DNA of 64,000 nt from Actinernus sp. WN-2022 (lineage: Eukaryota > Cnidaria > Anthozoa > Actiniaria > Actinernidae). Every line of letters begins with the position of its first letter. Position 1 is the first letter of the stretch. The notes under the pieces were generated by a model that ran no database searches, was not told the DNA's origin, and saw nothing but the letters and a program-made list of their open reading frames with translations. Positions 11,301-26,500 of this stretch are shown here, piece by piece. The position numbers and the translations under genes were made by a program. The DNA lies in the NCBI GenBank assembly GCA_030867875.1, contig JAOWCC010001634.1:103147321-103211320 (forward strand). Reading direction: 5' to 3'.

Positions 11301-14300
11301 TTATAAAATTAACACCACACACCACTATTATAAAACATTTTCTATTTAGAGATTAATATCTGATAAGTTTGGGTTCCGATTCAGGCAATCAATATAAGTT
11401 TTAGGTCTCTAGAAAATTGTTTTCAGTGCACTGCACGAAAGCCGATATATAGTTCGAAGTAATGTGGGGCTACTAGAACATATACCGGTCGAAGTCGTAC
11501 AAACATGTTTTATCTTATCTGCAATTTTTGAATTTGCTTTCTTGATTTTCGTCGACGATTTCTTTTGATTAAATTAATTCTTCAAAGGATTCATCGCTGG
11601 CCATGGACTCGCCTGAGGTGCTGAGAATTCGTCCGAGAATTCTTGATTATGGAGTCCTAGTTATCGGGGAACATCAGTTATATCCCTCATGTCCTTGTGC
11701 TCGGGTTTTGACGAATCTGATTGCCTTTTAAAGCCTTCTGGGTAAATAAAGTTGAGCTACCACCATTATCTAGGAATAATTCGTCAACAGTTCTGCACAT
11801 GCTCAACATATATTCCGAATATCGTACGAGTATATCCCGATCTAAAAAAACTGATAACATACAGGATTCGGAAATGAAAATCCACCAACCCCGTTAACTC
11901 GTTCCTGCGCATGCGCGCATCCGAGTTTAAAAATTGAAGAAGTTTCCCACTTCATTACTGAGGTCCATTACTAATCTTTTCTCAAACTAGTGAAATATGA
12001 AAATATATCTACCTACGCACAGATCTTGCCAACATCCTAATTTCTTTATAGGTTATTCATGATCAAGTGTTCCCGCTAGACTGTTTTAATTTGTTTTTAC
12101 CACAGCATATCGCAAGCAACTTCAATTAAAACTACATTGAACTGAATTCACTTATTAAACCACCTAATAAATCAATCCGCGGAAGGCTTCCCTTGAAGTG
12201 TTATTGTCGTTACTGTCGTCTTTAAGGTGCTTGTTTCTGACTGCTCAGCTTAACGTCGTTTGATCACCGTAGTTTTTCCCCATTGATATAAAAAGCTGTT
12301 TCTTCGATCGATTAATGTGGAGGTAATATCCCAGTGCCATTAATATAATTAAGCACACTTTGACTCGAGAAAACCCACGCACGCATTTAGGGGTTTTATA
12401 GGATTAATGTCTAATGAGCTGGTTCTTTATGTGATAACGTTTTACGCTGCCGTGCTAGCAGTGGTTTTCCATCTTTTCTCGGCCTTCATTGGCGCTGTTC
12501 GTGGATCTCCAGGAAGAGCACGGCGAAAGCCGAACAGTTAAAAGCCCCAAGGCCGGAAAAGGCCAAGAAAAGATGAGTACTTTCTCACTGTCTGTTAGAC
12601 TGTGTGTTGATCTACTTTTTCTACCGGCAACCCAAACCGGCAAACACATATTCCTTGAAAGAGTGGCTATTAGTAATTTTTCTCAAGCTAACTTTAGTAA
12701 TACACTCCAATTCAGTTGCAAGACTACAGTTATTTTGTGCGTGTTTGATTATAGCTGGCCGAATCTCTGTTTCTAAATGCCATGACCTGAGTGAGCAGTT
12801 TCAGAATGGGTTTGGACTCGCAAAAACAAGTTGTTATCCTCCTTGGACTAAACCTGGCCGCCTTGTGGAAGGGTCAATTTCTTATAAATTACAAATTCAA
12901 TGTTAAGTTCAACGAGCACGGAAACTTTGCCACTCTGCCAGTTTCAACAAAGTGTCATAACTTTTGAAGTTTTTGCTTGATTCTGCTCTACTTTTCACAA
13001 GACATTGACAATGTATTGGTGCAACTGTTGAGGACTTACTGTTAGAGCGCACCACGATTCCCATAGTTAAACTTAGCCAATTCAAAAGTACATACTTCTC
13101 CATTACAGTTCAGGTGTATTTAGAGGCGTTCTAAAATGATTTGGGGTCGAAAATGGTTAGGTTTTTTATATTTCGGGGTTAGGTTTGCATTGAATCGTGG
13201 TGTGCCCGTAACATGAAATCTCTGCCATCGATGATGTCCAAATGTTGATCCAGTCACACGTTCATGACGTAATTTTGACGCAGTCAACCCCACTTCTTCG
13301 AAATATTGAGCTAATACTCGAAATCTAGTCGAACGATGTTTTTCAAACCGCTGACCAGGACATGTTCTAAAAGCTGGACTATAATTTTTCAATTTTATAC
13401 AGTAGAATTTTTTTTATATTTTGCTATTTTATGCCGAGTATTGTGCAGTGGTGTTTTTATAGCCCGATTTACACGACAATCATGTTAGGCACGGCACTGG
13501 CCCGCGTGACCAAAATTATCGGCACGGCACCCCTAGTTTTTGTCGTGTAAATGGAAATGTTCCGGGTACGCGTGCCCGAAAATATAGGCGTTCTGAGACC
13601 TGAAAATATAGTGCTGATCATATACAGCGCTTGTCGAGGTTTATACGATATTTCGGCTGGCCAGTACCAGCCTTCTTTGGGTAGTTACGGCTTGCCTGTT
13701 TGGAGTGCCGTGCCCAAGTTAGGAGTGCCGTACCCAAGTTAGGAGTGCCGTGCCCAAGTTAGGAGTGCCGTGCCCAAGTTAGGAGTGCCGTGCCCAAGTT
13801 AGGAGTGCCGTGCCCAAGTTAGGAGTGCCGTGCCCAAGTTAGGAGTGCCGTGCCCAAGTTAGGAGTGCCGTGCCCAAGTTAGGAGTGCCGTGCCCAAGTT
13901 AGGAGTGCCGTGCCCAAGTTAGGGGTGCCGTGCCCAAGTTAGGGGTGCCGTGCCCAAGTTAGGGGTGCCGTGCCCAAGTTAGGGGTGCTGTGCCCAAAAC
14001 GCTTGTCGTCTAAATCGGGCTTTTGTTTATTGTCTATTTCTCTACCCTGCATGCATGCTGGCAAGTTTTCTTCCTTCAAAACGTCATAAATCCTGTGGAA
14101 TTGGAGCCGAGACAGTTTACAGAAGCGCGAAACAGACTCTTGGATTATACAATATTGATTATTCCGCTAATTTAGCATTTTTCCACCTGGTAAATGGGCG
14201 AACAAAAGGAAATCACTATTGTTCTCCTTGAAAGAGTTTTCGGGCCTTTGGTAGCCTTCGAACATTTACTTTTAGCCATGTGTTTGGTCTTTGAAATCGA

Positions 14301-17300
14301 CAACTTCAAACAGGTCACGGTGGATTGATTTACGAGAGTCTCGAACGTTCACACATTATGGATGTGTTTTCGCATTTTCTCTTATCAGTAAAGAATGAAT
14401 GAAATGGAAGTAATTCAAGGAAGTCAATATCGTATTCTACTCATATTAACTTTTTCCGCTGTACTTCCATTGTTGTAAATGGTGACGCGCGAAAGTATTT
14501 GAAGACATTAAAAGTTGTCATACATTTGAGTTTCGCGCTGTAAAAGTATTTATCAACTCCCTTTATTTGTTGTCATAGTTGCAATGTAAGTTTTTTTAAG
14601 GCAATACTTGAATAGTTGGGACTGTCAGAAATCACATTAATGACATTGCAACAGCAGAAAAGAATCTAGACTTTCGACTGTCAAGCGGTTAGCCAGTCGA
14701 CAGTGTCAAGAACATTTTCTGATGCCACAATGTTCTTAATGCGCTTTCTGACGGACCTGCCTGAAGTCTATTTAAATGCACAAAAGCATTACTAAAAAGT
14801 AAATATTCGAAGCCTACTAAAGGGCCCAAAACTCAACTCTCAACTCCTCATAGACGCGCAACACAGAAAAATAAAATAGCAGAACTTATTTATTTTGAAA
14901 CATCGTTATATAGACGTTGGATTGATTTTAGGGTTCAGTTCCCCTTTAACTGAGCGATATATGTATATAGATTGCAAAAACCTAAAACGTATAACAACGA
15001 GATAGAATTGAAATACAGTACACGAAGCCACTTGCAAGTTCAATTCAGAACACTACAAGGCGAAGCATCTGTGAAAGCCCATCGGCACTACAGCCGGATG
15101 TAAAACACAAAACCGTGAGGAAACTTTAAAACTACTTAACGCCACTTGCAAGTTCAATTCAGAACTCTACACGTTGGCAAATGGAGTTCAATCACAAGAA
15201 GTGCTACTACCTTCCTATCACAAATAAGCGTGCTCCACTGTGCTTGCAATACTATATGGAGAGAAATGCCCTGGAGCAAGTCTCCTCCCAAGACTATCTT
15301 GGTGTGAGACAGACCTCTGACCTTAGTTGGAGAGAACATACTGAAAAGGTGTCAAGGTAACAAAACACTGGGAATTATACGGCGCACTCTGAAAGTCTGT
15401 ACCCCTGAGGTAAAATAGAAGGCCTATCAAACACTGGTTAGGCCCCAAGTGGAGTATGCCTCCAGTGCTTGGAATCCCTATACGGACAGAGATGTACAAA
15501 AAAATCGAGCAAGTCCAAAAAAGAGCTGCACGCTTTGTGAGATCTGATTACAGTTGGTCAACAAACTCTCAAGACCTAGTTTATGACCTCGGGTTGGACT
15601 CTCTAGAGAACAGGAGGCTACTATCTCAAGTAACTATATTCTATAAAATTAGGAATGGTTTAGTTGACATAGAGATGCCATTATGTGTAAAACAGTCAAC
15701 TAGATCATGCAAGCCCTATCTGCTTATCTTCAACCTCATGTAAACGTACTAGCTTACAGCTACTCTCCTTTTGTTCGAGCCATTCGTGTTTGGAACAAAC
15801 TTACTGAGCCAGTGGTCCTTGCATCTAGCATAAAACAATTTCAGACACTATCGCTCTCAGAAATACGTACAATGAGCCCACCTGACCTGCCCATCTAAAG
15901 AGACTATAAACTCTTGACGACCATTACTTTTCATTTTCTTTAATTTCAACTACACTTGCACTATAAGTATTATTAACAATTAGACCCGCAACCCGAATGG
16001 GCTATTGGGGGCTATTTAAGCTTATTTAACTCGTAGCCCATGAGGACGAGAGGTCTAATTGTTTTAGTACAAACTAACTAGTCGGGCAGTAGAAAATAAT
16101 AGAAAGAAACAAATTGAAGTTGAAAAACGTAACCTGAATTTCAGCCGTCTCCTCTGGTTCGTTCCTCCCGAGAGAGACGTCTGAATCTAATAGTCGATAA
16201 TGCCGTCTGGTGACGTCAAGGCGGATTAACAATTTAATTTATGCAAATCAAACTGTCACGGCGGTAGTAAGACGGGTCACAAAAACAAAGCCATCGCTCG
16301 CCTTGAGAAATTATTTGAGATCATGCCGGCCAAAATAAAAGCCTTACCTATATATATATCTCCATCCCATTTACTTCTCAAGTGCCTCCTACGTTGTGAA
16401 AACCTTTTCGAAGCAACAAATCGTTATATTATATTTGGAGGCAAAGTACAGTTGATCTTTGTCTCGCTAATCTGCCGTTCGAATCGACACAGCTACGAGA
16501 TATTACCTATGTAAATGATGCAGCAGAAAAGTAGAAAAACATTAAAGGATAATGGAGAATTTTCGAAGAAATACGAAGACTCATTTACGGGAAAGAACAG
16601 TTCCTTGAAGAGAGTAGCGACATTCTTTACCACTGCGAGTGTGAACAAATAATCGATTATCAACAACCCCGCGGACGCGACGGGATAAAATGACAGTCGG
16701 CCGGTTATTGTGCAGGACACTATCAATCCATTTCCAGATGTTTTCCTTACGAATTCAAGGTCTTTGCCAAAGACAATCACTCCAATGAAACTCAACGATC
16801 AACAATCGCGAGTCCAAAGTGAATGCTGCCGTCTTCTCGGATGAGTTAATTATGACAATTATGCGAAATTATATTCAGACGTCTCTCTCGGGAGGAACGA
16901 ACCGGAGGAGACGGCTGAAATTCAGGCTATGAAAAACGTTATTATTTCGTGAAAATTCGTGCGGTTTTTCTCTACCATGGGCTATCACAAATATACCTAT
17001 AGTAGGGTAGCCAATCAGAATGCAGGATTTGTAATAGTCCACTAGTTAGTTTATACTAATTAAGTTTAGTCTACTTTAACGCCATTTTAGAGCGATTTCA
17101 CTCATTTAATGTATTGCACTCACTCGCACTTGCACTCTCCCAGTATTAGTTCACACTAGTTGGAAGTAAACATTCTAAGTTCTAAGAACACTACAAGGCG
17201 AAGCATCTGCGAAAGCCCAACGGAACTACAGCCAGACGCAAAACATAAAACCGTGATGAAACTTAAATTCATAAAGCCACTTACAAGGTTTACGCTTAAG

Positions 17301-20300
17301 ACATGGCTGTACACTGTACTATGCTTGTGTGGCGCGAAGTGTGCTATGGCTTCTAGCCTGCGAAACAGGGCCCTGAGTGCTATTTCAACGCAAAGGAAGT
17401 GATAAAATGATTTGACCGCATAAAAATGGAAAAAGGAGACTTCTCCGCTCGTATCAGAAAAGCGCCTGTTCTGCAGGCTATATGGCTTCAGATTCATCTC
17501 TTATATACGCGCTGAGCGAGACCGCTGACAATAGCAAGACTGAAACTCAGATTGTATAATCCAACGAGTCCGTTTCACGCTTCTGTCGTAGCGTGCGCAA
17601 GGGCTCTCGTGAAGGATAATATTTGAAAGATTTGTTTCATTGTTTAAACATCACATTGTCAATTATATCATCAACTTTTAGCTTAGATTTTAGTCTTAGT
17701 AACATTTTATTTTATTTTTATTCTTTTATTTAATTTTTGTTTTACTGCTTTTATAACATTTTGTTATCATTATACTTAAAATTATGTGTCCCTACTTAGT
17801 AGCCCCTCTGGGTAGGCTAGAAGACACGTTAATAAAGTTTCATCATCATCATTTGTCTCGACTCTAATTTCACAGGATTTATGGCCTTTTGAAGGAAGCG
17901 AACTTACCAGCAGAGAAGAGAAATAATCACAATAGACAAAATATCACTGCACATGCAATACATAGCATAAAAAGCAATTAAAACAAATACTTTATAAATA
18001 AAATTGGAAAAATCTAGTCCAAAGTCCAGTCCAGTCCATAGTCCTGTCCAGCGTTTACAACATGCCTAATGACCAGGGGGCACTAATTAGTGTTAACCAG
18101 GCTTAGTTCACATTTGACACGGTTTTCTTTGTTATTCATAGGGCTTTATCTTCGATATAGACCGGACTGATAAAAAAAGGAGGAATTCAAAGCCCGGGGA
18201 GGGATTTGATATTCAGCAGGGGAAAGCGGTGATAATGAATAGAATTGAAGAACACATCATAAATGAACGGTCATTATATGCCCAGGCCTGAATCCATATA
18301 AATTCCGTGCATTTATAATGACCTTCCACTTAATTCCATTCATTAACTCGTGTCATCAACTGAATGTCAAATCGCAAATAACTTAAATACAAAAACACTA
18401 CAGAGTGTTATTTGTTGAGAAGTGTTGAGCAGATGAAATAATTGCGCTTTTAACTTCAAAGATAAATTAAATTCAAGCAACATAAACCTCAAAAAGCAAC
18501 ATTATGTTAAGTCGACCTTTCCTCCTTTACATTCAATTCAAATAGAACGCTACCAATGACTGTAGGCAAATGTTGTCTCGCGAATTATTTGACTAATAGT
18601 CCAGTTTCGTATTCGAAAATTACCGCTGACTGCGATGGCTGCAGACGCAGTACGCAGGGTTAGCCTCGTTCTTAAGTTAAACATTCATAAATACCAGCAA
18701 GTAGGTGGGCTATTCACAACACTGTATAGAGGTTTTGCACCACCACGTGATGGCAGCCATGTTGGTGGCCAGAACAATCAGATTTGTTCAATCATGTGAA
18801 AAATTAAATCTCAAAGGAATAACATTCTATTGTTCTGGCCACCAACATGGCTGCCATCACGTGGTGGTGCAAAACCTCTATTGTTGTAATTTCACGTTTT
18901 GTTGTTGGTATTTCTGAATGCTCAACTTAAGAACGAGGCTAACCCTGCGTACATGCGTCTGTAATAATCGCATTCAGCGGTAATTTTCGAAACTGGACTA
19001 TTAAATACTCGCACCTCTCCTGAGCAACAAATTCCTCTCCGCACAACATTCGTAAACGTAACATTAGAAAAACTTTACCTTCGACCTGTTATTCCTATAC
19101 AGACTCTAGCTCGAATCATAAAATGGTAAGAACAAATATTTCTTGACATGCTACCAGCTTTTAAAATAGCTATTGTACATTAAAGTTGTTATATTCAAAC
19201 CTCAGAATTTCCAAAGGAACCTGAAACAACCATAGGGGCTGATCAAAGTCAGGACCTGGCTAAACCACAGATCGAACTGAAATAGCAATGCTTGAGGCAA
19301 AAGTTTTTATGGCACACTGATACTGATTGCTACAACATTTCTTGGAAATTAGTTTTGAACGACAAAACAAAATCTTAATAATCTAAAATTTAGCGGTATA
19401 CACTGGCCTTTCAAGCTTTGTAATGTTCTCGGTATTTAACTGTAACTTTAAGTTGAAATGAACCGTAACTTGGTTATGCTAAAACAATTAGAGAGCTCTA
19501 AGATAATTACGGAGCTCTTTGGTAGTTGATAGATACCTCGCGTTAGCTGTCTAACTTTATCCATCAAGCGTGAGTGGAATAATTGTTTTACTAAGAAAAG
19601 CCAAGCAGTTGGGTAGGCAATCAGATTGTGACTTTGCTCAGTACGCAGTATTCATTCTAGGATGCGATTTTGCGATATTTTGGCTCTTTGACTGCCAACC
19701 TTAGCAAAAACTTTGTTTACGTGGGACACTTGTTCGCATATGTAGTCCAGTGTGTTCATCATATTTGTAAACTCATTATCTGCGATAATTTTTCGATTGT
19801 TGTTTTGTGCGGAGCCGGTAACCATTTCCAGTTGTAAAGCACATGACCAGTTTCTAGAATGCACACACTATTGTTGTGTCTATATAGTAGACAGGAATAT
19901 TTCGTGCTCTGTTTTAATCAAGTTTGGGGGGAATTGTCTCCTATGACACTACAAATGTCCCCAAATTTACAACACAGTGGGACACATTTCCCACTTCATT
20001 TGATTTCAAGAATGAACACTGAATGCATGACTCGTTTATACTAATTCTATTACTGGCGTCTGTTCTATATTTTATTGTTACAATATAAGTAAGGGTCAGA
20101 TAATGGCATGAGAGTTCTATGTGATTTAGAGTGCCGAGCATTTAGATAGAAAACCACGAGGCACTCTAAATCACATAGAACTCGAGTGTTCATTATCTAA
20201 CCGTCTTAGAATTTGGTCACATCCACCAGACATTTTTTTCTGCAGCTACTGTAAGAAACTGAACATTTCGAAATAATATACACGGTGTTCACCCTAGTAA

Positions 20301-23300
20301 TAGCTTGTAGCTAGACCATTATATTAATAAATGCGTGCTGGACGGCTACCCTCCACATCATTGTTTTCTCATTGCTTATAAATAGAAATGTTTTCTATTC
20401 GGCTGAACGAAGTGAAAGAGAATAGAATGATATTTTAATGTTGTCAACGTGTCTGTGAGAGATTTTATTGTTATAATATAATGAGATTTTAATGTTATAA
20501 ACATGTCTGTGAGAGATTTTATTGTTATACTATAATGAGATTTAGACATAATTCAGTTTTCAATGTTATAAACATGTCTGTGAGAGATTGTATTGTTATA
20601 CTATAATGAGATTTAGACATAATTCAGTTTTCAATGTTATAAACATGTCTGTGAGAGATTTTATTGTTATACTATAATGAGATTTAGACATAATTCAGTT
20701 TTCAATGTTATAAACATGTCTGTGAGAGATTTTATTGTTATACTATAATGAGATTTAGACATAATTCAGTTTTCAATGTTATAAACATGTCTGTGAGAGA
20801 TTTTATTGTTATACTATAATGAGATTTAGACATAATTCAGTTTTCAATGTTATAAACATGTCTGTGAGAGATTTTATTGTTATACTATAATGAGATTTAG
20901 ACATAATTCAGTTTTCAATGTTATAAACATGTCTGTGAGAGATTTTATTGTTATACTATAATGAGATTTAGACATAATTCAGTTTTCAATGTTATAAACA
21001 TGTCTGTGAGAGATTTTATTGTTATACTATAATGAGATTTAGACATAATTCAGTTTTCAATGTTATAAACATGTCTGTGAGAGATTTTATTGTTATACTA
21101 TAATGAGATTTAGACATAATTCAGTTTTCAATGTTATAAACATGTCTGTGAGAGATTTTATTGTTATACTATAATGAGATTTAGACATAATTCAGTTTTC
21201 AATGTTATAAACATGTCTGTGAGAGATTTTATTGTTATACTATAATGAGATTTTAATGTTATCAACAAGTCTGTGAGAGATTTTATTGTTATAATATATT
21301 GAGATTTTAATGTCACAAATGTATGTTAGTGATTTTAGCAGAGCACGAGCCGAGCACCATAGATTTGATGACCTCCAGTTTCCCTCGCGCCCGGCGAACG
21401 AGCCTGAAAAAGTGTTGCACCTGCGCGCGCACTGTTGAAACCAACGGCCCGGATCGAAACCTAGGCCAGTAGCTAGTGATAATTGTTTTCCTTTTTTCAT
21501 TTTCCGTTATCATCTTCTTACTTTTTCACTGATTTCCCTTGATTCTACCAGTTCTTTGCGTGTTGTTATCTTTGTTTTCTTTACATAATTGATCCTTTTT
21601 TTCCGGGTCGTTACTTCAGTCAGATAATTGCCTGGGAGCTCCGCTTTTAGACTTGACTATATATATACAGCAAAGTGCAAAAATTACAAAACAACAAAGT
21701 GCAACTATAACTATATCGGGTGCATTATGGTTAGGAGTAAAGTTCATTTTAAATGCACTCTGTATATTTACTGTTAGGTCGAGTATTTGCAGAATAGAAC
21801 ATATCCCTGGTCGGCGGAAAGAGAACGGGAATGATCATGCCGACGTTACAGGTTCGAAGCGTGAATTCAGAGCTATTTTTGAAGCTGCTGTTAGGAGATC
21901 TTCTGATGACCTAAGATATAGAGATAACCCATGTAGAGGATACATGATTACACCTGATCTGTGGGTTCAGGGCCAATATCAATTCGTTTGAAACTTTAAC
22001 ATTCTACATTTTTTGTCAGTGAGTTTTGTCAGTGACAACCAGAGCGATGAAAAAATTCAGCTCGATATCAGCACATAGCAGTTATTCCGTTCTGCCTCTG
22101 TGAAGTCTGAACTGATCAGTGTTATTAGACTGATATAACGTTTCAAAGAGCAGAATGAAAGGATTCATATGTACAGAGCTGACTGTACAGACTGCACAAG
22201 AGCCTGGCTTATAGTTAAAAACGTTAACACTTTATAGTGTAACGTAAGATTTGAGCATCGAATCGTTTCCTTTAACTGCTGTGTGTAATGTTTATTTTTA
22301 GCTGATCCCGATGAGAAGAAATTCACAAACTGCTGTTGTTTGGAGCTGCAAATAATAAACAGTTTCGTCAGACTTATGAGATTAAAATAGCATAGAAAAT
22401 AAATTTTAAAGTGCCTATGAACCTTATTTTTTATTTTAGATATCAATTCTACATCAAGTGAATAGTAGAATCGTACAATATATCTTGCTTTGAATGTTGT
22501 GCCGCTGAGTTAAGGATGTTTTAATATCCAAAATGCTAATTACATGACGTCAGGGGAGGCATCAATTATTATACAAAATGTCTTGATACAATTAAACAAC
22601 TTTTTCAAATTATCGGTGTTATACCCATGGTTGAAATGAAATGTTAGAAATTTGTTTTCGTATATCTGTAGAAACGCCCATTCACAACCACTAAGAAGTG
22701 ATTGCACATACTTCCCCTGACGTCATGTAATTAGCATTTTGGATCATTAAAACCTCCTTAACTCAGCGGCACAGCATTCAAAGCAAAATATATTTTACCC
22801 TTCTACTATTCACTCGATTTAGAATTGATATCTAAAATAAAAATATATTGTTCATATGCACTTTAAGAATGAAAGAATACAACAATAATAAGAACATTCA
22901 GCGATGCGAAACCAAGAATTATTGAACATTACCTTTCATAAAAACATTCACTAAAAATTAATACCATGAAAACAGAATCCCGCCGAACTTGAATAAAACT
23001 GGATAAGAGAATTTCAAGAGGAATAACTAAGAGTTTGTTAGAAAATTTTAGAATCGTTTAGTACATAAAATATGGCAATGATATAGGGTACGTTGATTTC
23101 TACCATTTCTTAATCAAAATAATTAAATGTATTATGATTTGTTGTCAATAAATTTATGAAATCGTGTAACCTTTAAGCTATTTTAATCTCTTCAATTTTC
23201 CGCGAAACAGTTTCAAAAATAGTGTTGAATTCTTGTTTCGCAGATGAAATTCGGCATGATTGTTCCGTCCGGGTTGCGTTCTGCTAACGTAAACATTAAT

Positions 23301-23560
23301 TCATAAAATCAGGAAAAATATTTGACCAAACAGTAAATAGAGAGTGCATTTATTTTACTTTAAGCTTTCCTGCCTGTTCCTAGTAAAAGTGTTGTATTCT
23401 AGATAAATTCTTGAACTATAAATCAACTACACAAGTCTTCGCTATGATGATTTGGAAACGCGCGCGGATATCGGCTGTTGTTGCGTTTTAATGAACTTAC
23501 TCTTACCCATAATGCACCCTATATAGTTGAGGTGCGGGGGGTCAAAGTATTTGTACTTTG

Positions 23561-23598
<38 letters not shown>

Positions 23599-26500
23599 TC
23601 AGTCAATGCCAAAAAGATTCTCCTTGATGAACATACTAATATAAGTATATACTGTAAGTACGTTTTTTGTGGAATAATGCTAATATCAATACTTACAATT
23701 ATGGGATGTTGTCGAAAATATATTTTGTGATTGGTCTGACCCCCAAGAGATATAAACAATGTATTCTGACCGCAATAATATTATAAGAAATATATCTGAA
23801 GTATATATTTGTCTATTTTAGGATGGTTATGAACAAATATATATTTAAAATATATTTCCTGATATACCATTCTGGTTAAAATATATTTTTTAAATCTCTT
23901 GGGGGTCAGGCCAATCATAAATATATATTTTGGACAACATCACATAATTGTAAGTATTCATATTAGCATTATTCCATGAAAAGGTACTTACAGTATATAT
24001 TATATTACTATGTTCATCAAGGACAACCTTTTTGGCATTTTGGCAACGCTCTTGCTTTCCAGTTCGCAGCCCCGAGTTCAAGTCTCAGTATCAGCATCGT
24101 TCCTTTTTTTTTTTTTTTTTTTTTTTTCTTGTTTTTCCCCCTTGTTTTTTTGTTCTGTTTACATGTGTTTATTTTTGCAGATTCTTTTTTGCCATTGGAT
24201 TAGAACGGACGCTGCAGCTAAAATGATACTGTCAACCTGAAACGGTCTAAAATTTTCCCAGGCTTTCGAAGTAGATAATTATACCAGCACTGACTGAGTA
24301 CGCCCAAATTACGCTATTTTCGTTTAGAACGGTGTAGCGATTCTGTTGATGATTGTGGATTTGAATAAGCGTAATGTTTTACACTGTGCCGGGCTTACAT
24401 GTATATATCAGAAACAGTTTTGAAAATACTAGATACCCACTGATTCAAAGTATTATATCTTTGTTTAGAAGTAGGAAGCGATTTTAGTAAGTGTTATGAA
24501 TTTCATTCGTACTGATTTTCTGAACTTAGGCAGACTGAGCGAGCGACCTCATTTTTTTTCGAGATTTCGAAAACATCGGTCGCGAGACACGGAGACAGTT
24601 TTGAAAATACCCGGCAGTCCAGAAATTGTCCAGAATTGTGTTTGAAACCCATAAGTTGACGAAGCTTTTTTCTTTGTGAAGGAAGACAACTCACATGGAA
24701 TTAAAGCAGTGTACTCGGCGTAAGGTTTACGAGTATTTGACGCTTTACTTAAAAGAAGCCACTAACTACAAAATTCGCAATGACCTTGAAATGAACTCTA
24801 TTGAAAATTTGTGGATTGAGCAAAACAATGTAATTATAGGCATTGTTTATAAGCCCCCAAATTTTTCCAAACGAGAATTTTTAGACAACTTTGAAGAAAC
24901 ATTACATAATATTTATCTTACAAAGAAACAATGCATAATTATGGGCGATTTTAATATCAATACGTTAAGTAAGCACAGTAAAATTTCTAAAGAATATCTT
25001 TCTCAATTACATTCTTCAGGTTTTATACCTGTCATACATGTACATGAAGCTACACGAATTACAGCGAATACCCAGTCATGCATAGACCATATTCATCAAA
25101 ACCTTGTATCACCCTGTACTAGCGGGTGCATTACAAATGAAATTTCCGATCATCTTCCTGTAATTTGTTTATTATATAACCCTACAAAAAGTCCTTTTCC
25201 TGATAAGGTAGAGGTTCGTGATTTTAAACATTTTGATATAAACAAATTTAAACATGACATAGAAAACATTGATTGAACAGATGTTTACAATTGCAAAAAA
25301 ACACAAGTGAGTCACTAAACCGCTTAACACATAAATTTAATTATGTTTGTAATCTGCATGCCCCCATCAAATCTGTTCGTTTAAAAACAAGTAAACATAA
25401 ACCCTGGGTAACTACAGGTTTTAGAAAATCAATAGGAATTCGCGATAAAATTCACAAAATATGGCTAAAATCTAAAAGAGTTAAATATTTAAATAAATAC
25501 AAACTATATAGGAACAAAATTGTTGAATTAAATAAGATATTACGGACTACATATTATAATTCTTTAATGACTAACTCTAACAATTCTAAGAAATTATGGG
25601 ACAATATAAATTTTATTATTAATAAAAAACGACGCTCTTCAACAATTAATGGCATTACTAAGAATGAAAAAACTTATCACAATCCAAATTCCATTGCAAA
25701 TGCTTTAAATTCTTACTTTGCAGATATTCCAGTATTATTATCTTCCAAGCTACCTCATGGTTTTCAAAATATAAATACTCGTAAACAAAAGACCAAAAAT
25801 TAATTTATAATTGATCAAACTAATGAGGTAGAAATTTATTTAATTTTAGATAACTTAAATCCAAATAAATCCTTTGGGATTGATGGTGTACATCCCCGTA
25901 TGCTTAAACTCGCAGCACTTGAACTATGTAAACCATCAGCATATGTGATTAATCTATCTATAAATAATGGTGTTTTCCCTGACTCCTTAAAACTTGCTAA
26001 AGTTGTTCCTATTTTTTAAAAAGGAGACCGTACAAACTGTACCAACTACAGGCCAATTTCAATTCTTCCTATTTTTAGTAAAAAAAATTTGAAAGAGTAA
26101 TATATAATCAATTATCTACTTACTTATGTCTTCATAACTTGTTATCTCCACTGCAATATGGTTTTCGCTCAGGATTAAATACAACAGATTGTGTGGTAGA
26201 TCTTATTGACGAAATAACTCGATATTTAGATGAAGGACTATATGCGATTACAATATTTTTAGACCTTGCAAAAGCTTTTGATACGGTAGACCATGCCGCA
26301 TTACTATCTAAGCTAAATAATTACTGTATCAAAGGTAAATCCCATAACTGGTTTAGATCATATTTGCAATCTAGACAACAAAGAGTTTTTGTAAATGGAG
26401 TATTTTCTGATCAATTAACCTTATCCTATGGTGTACCACAAGTTTCAGTTCTAGGCCCTTTACTTTTTCTGTTATATGTAAATGACTTTCCAGCGTCGAC

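Noticed and set aside
12455..12906. Small gene on either strand
   Set aside because: Overlapping short frames on both strands, no recognisable domain, no splice support.
21240..21513. Minus-strand genes of 66-86 codons
   Set aside because: Their C-terminal part is satellite sequence, and the rest has no domain.
24010..24240. Membrane protein with poly-Phe tract
   Set aside because: The Phe run is the translated T-tract at the end of a SINE remnant.
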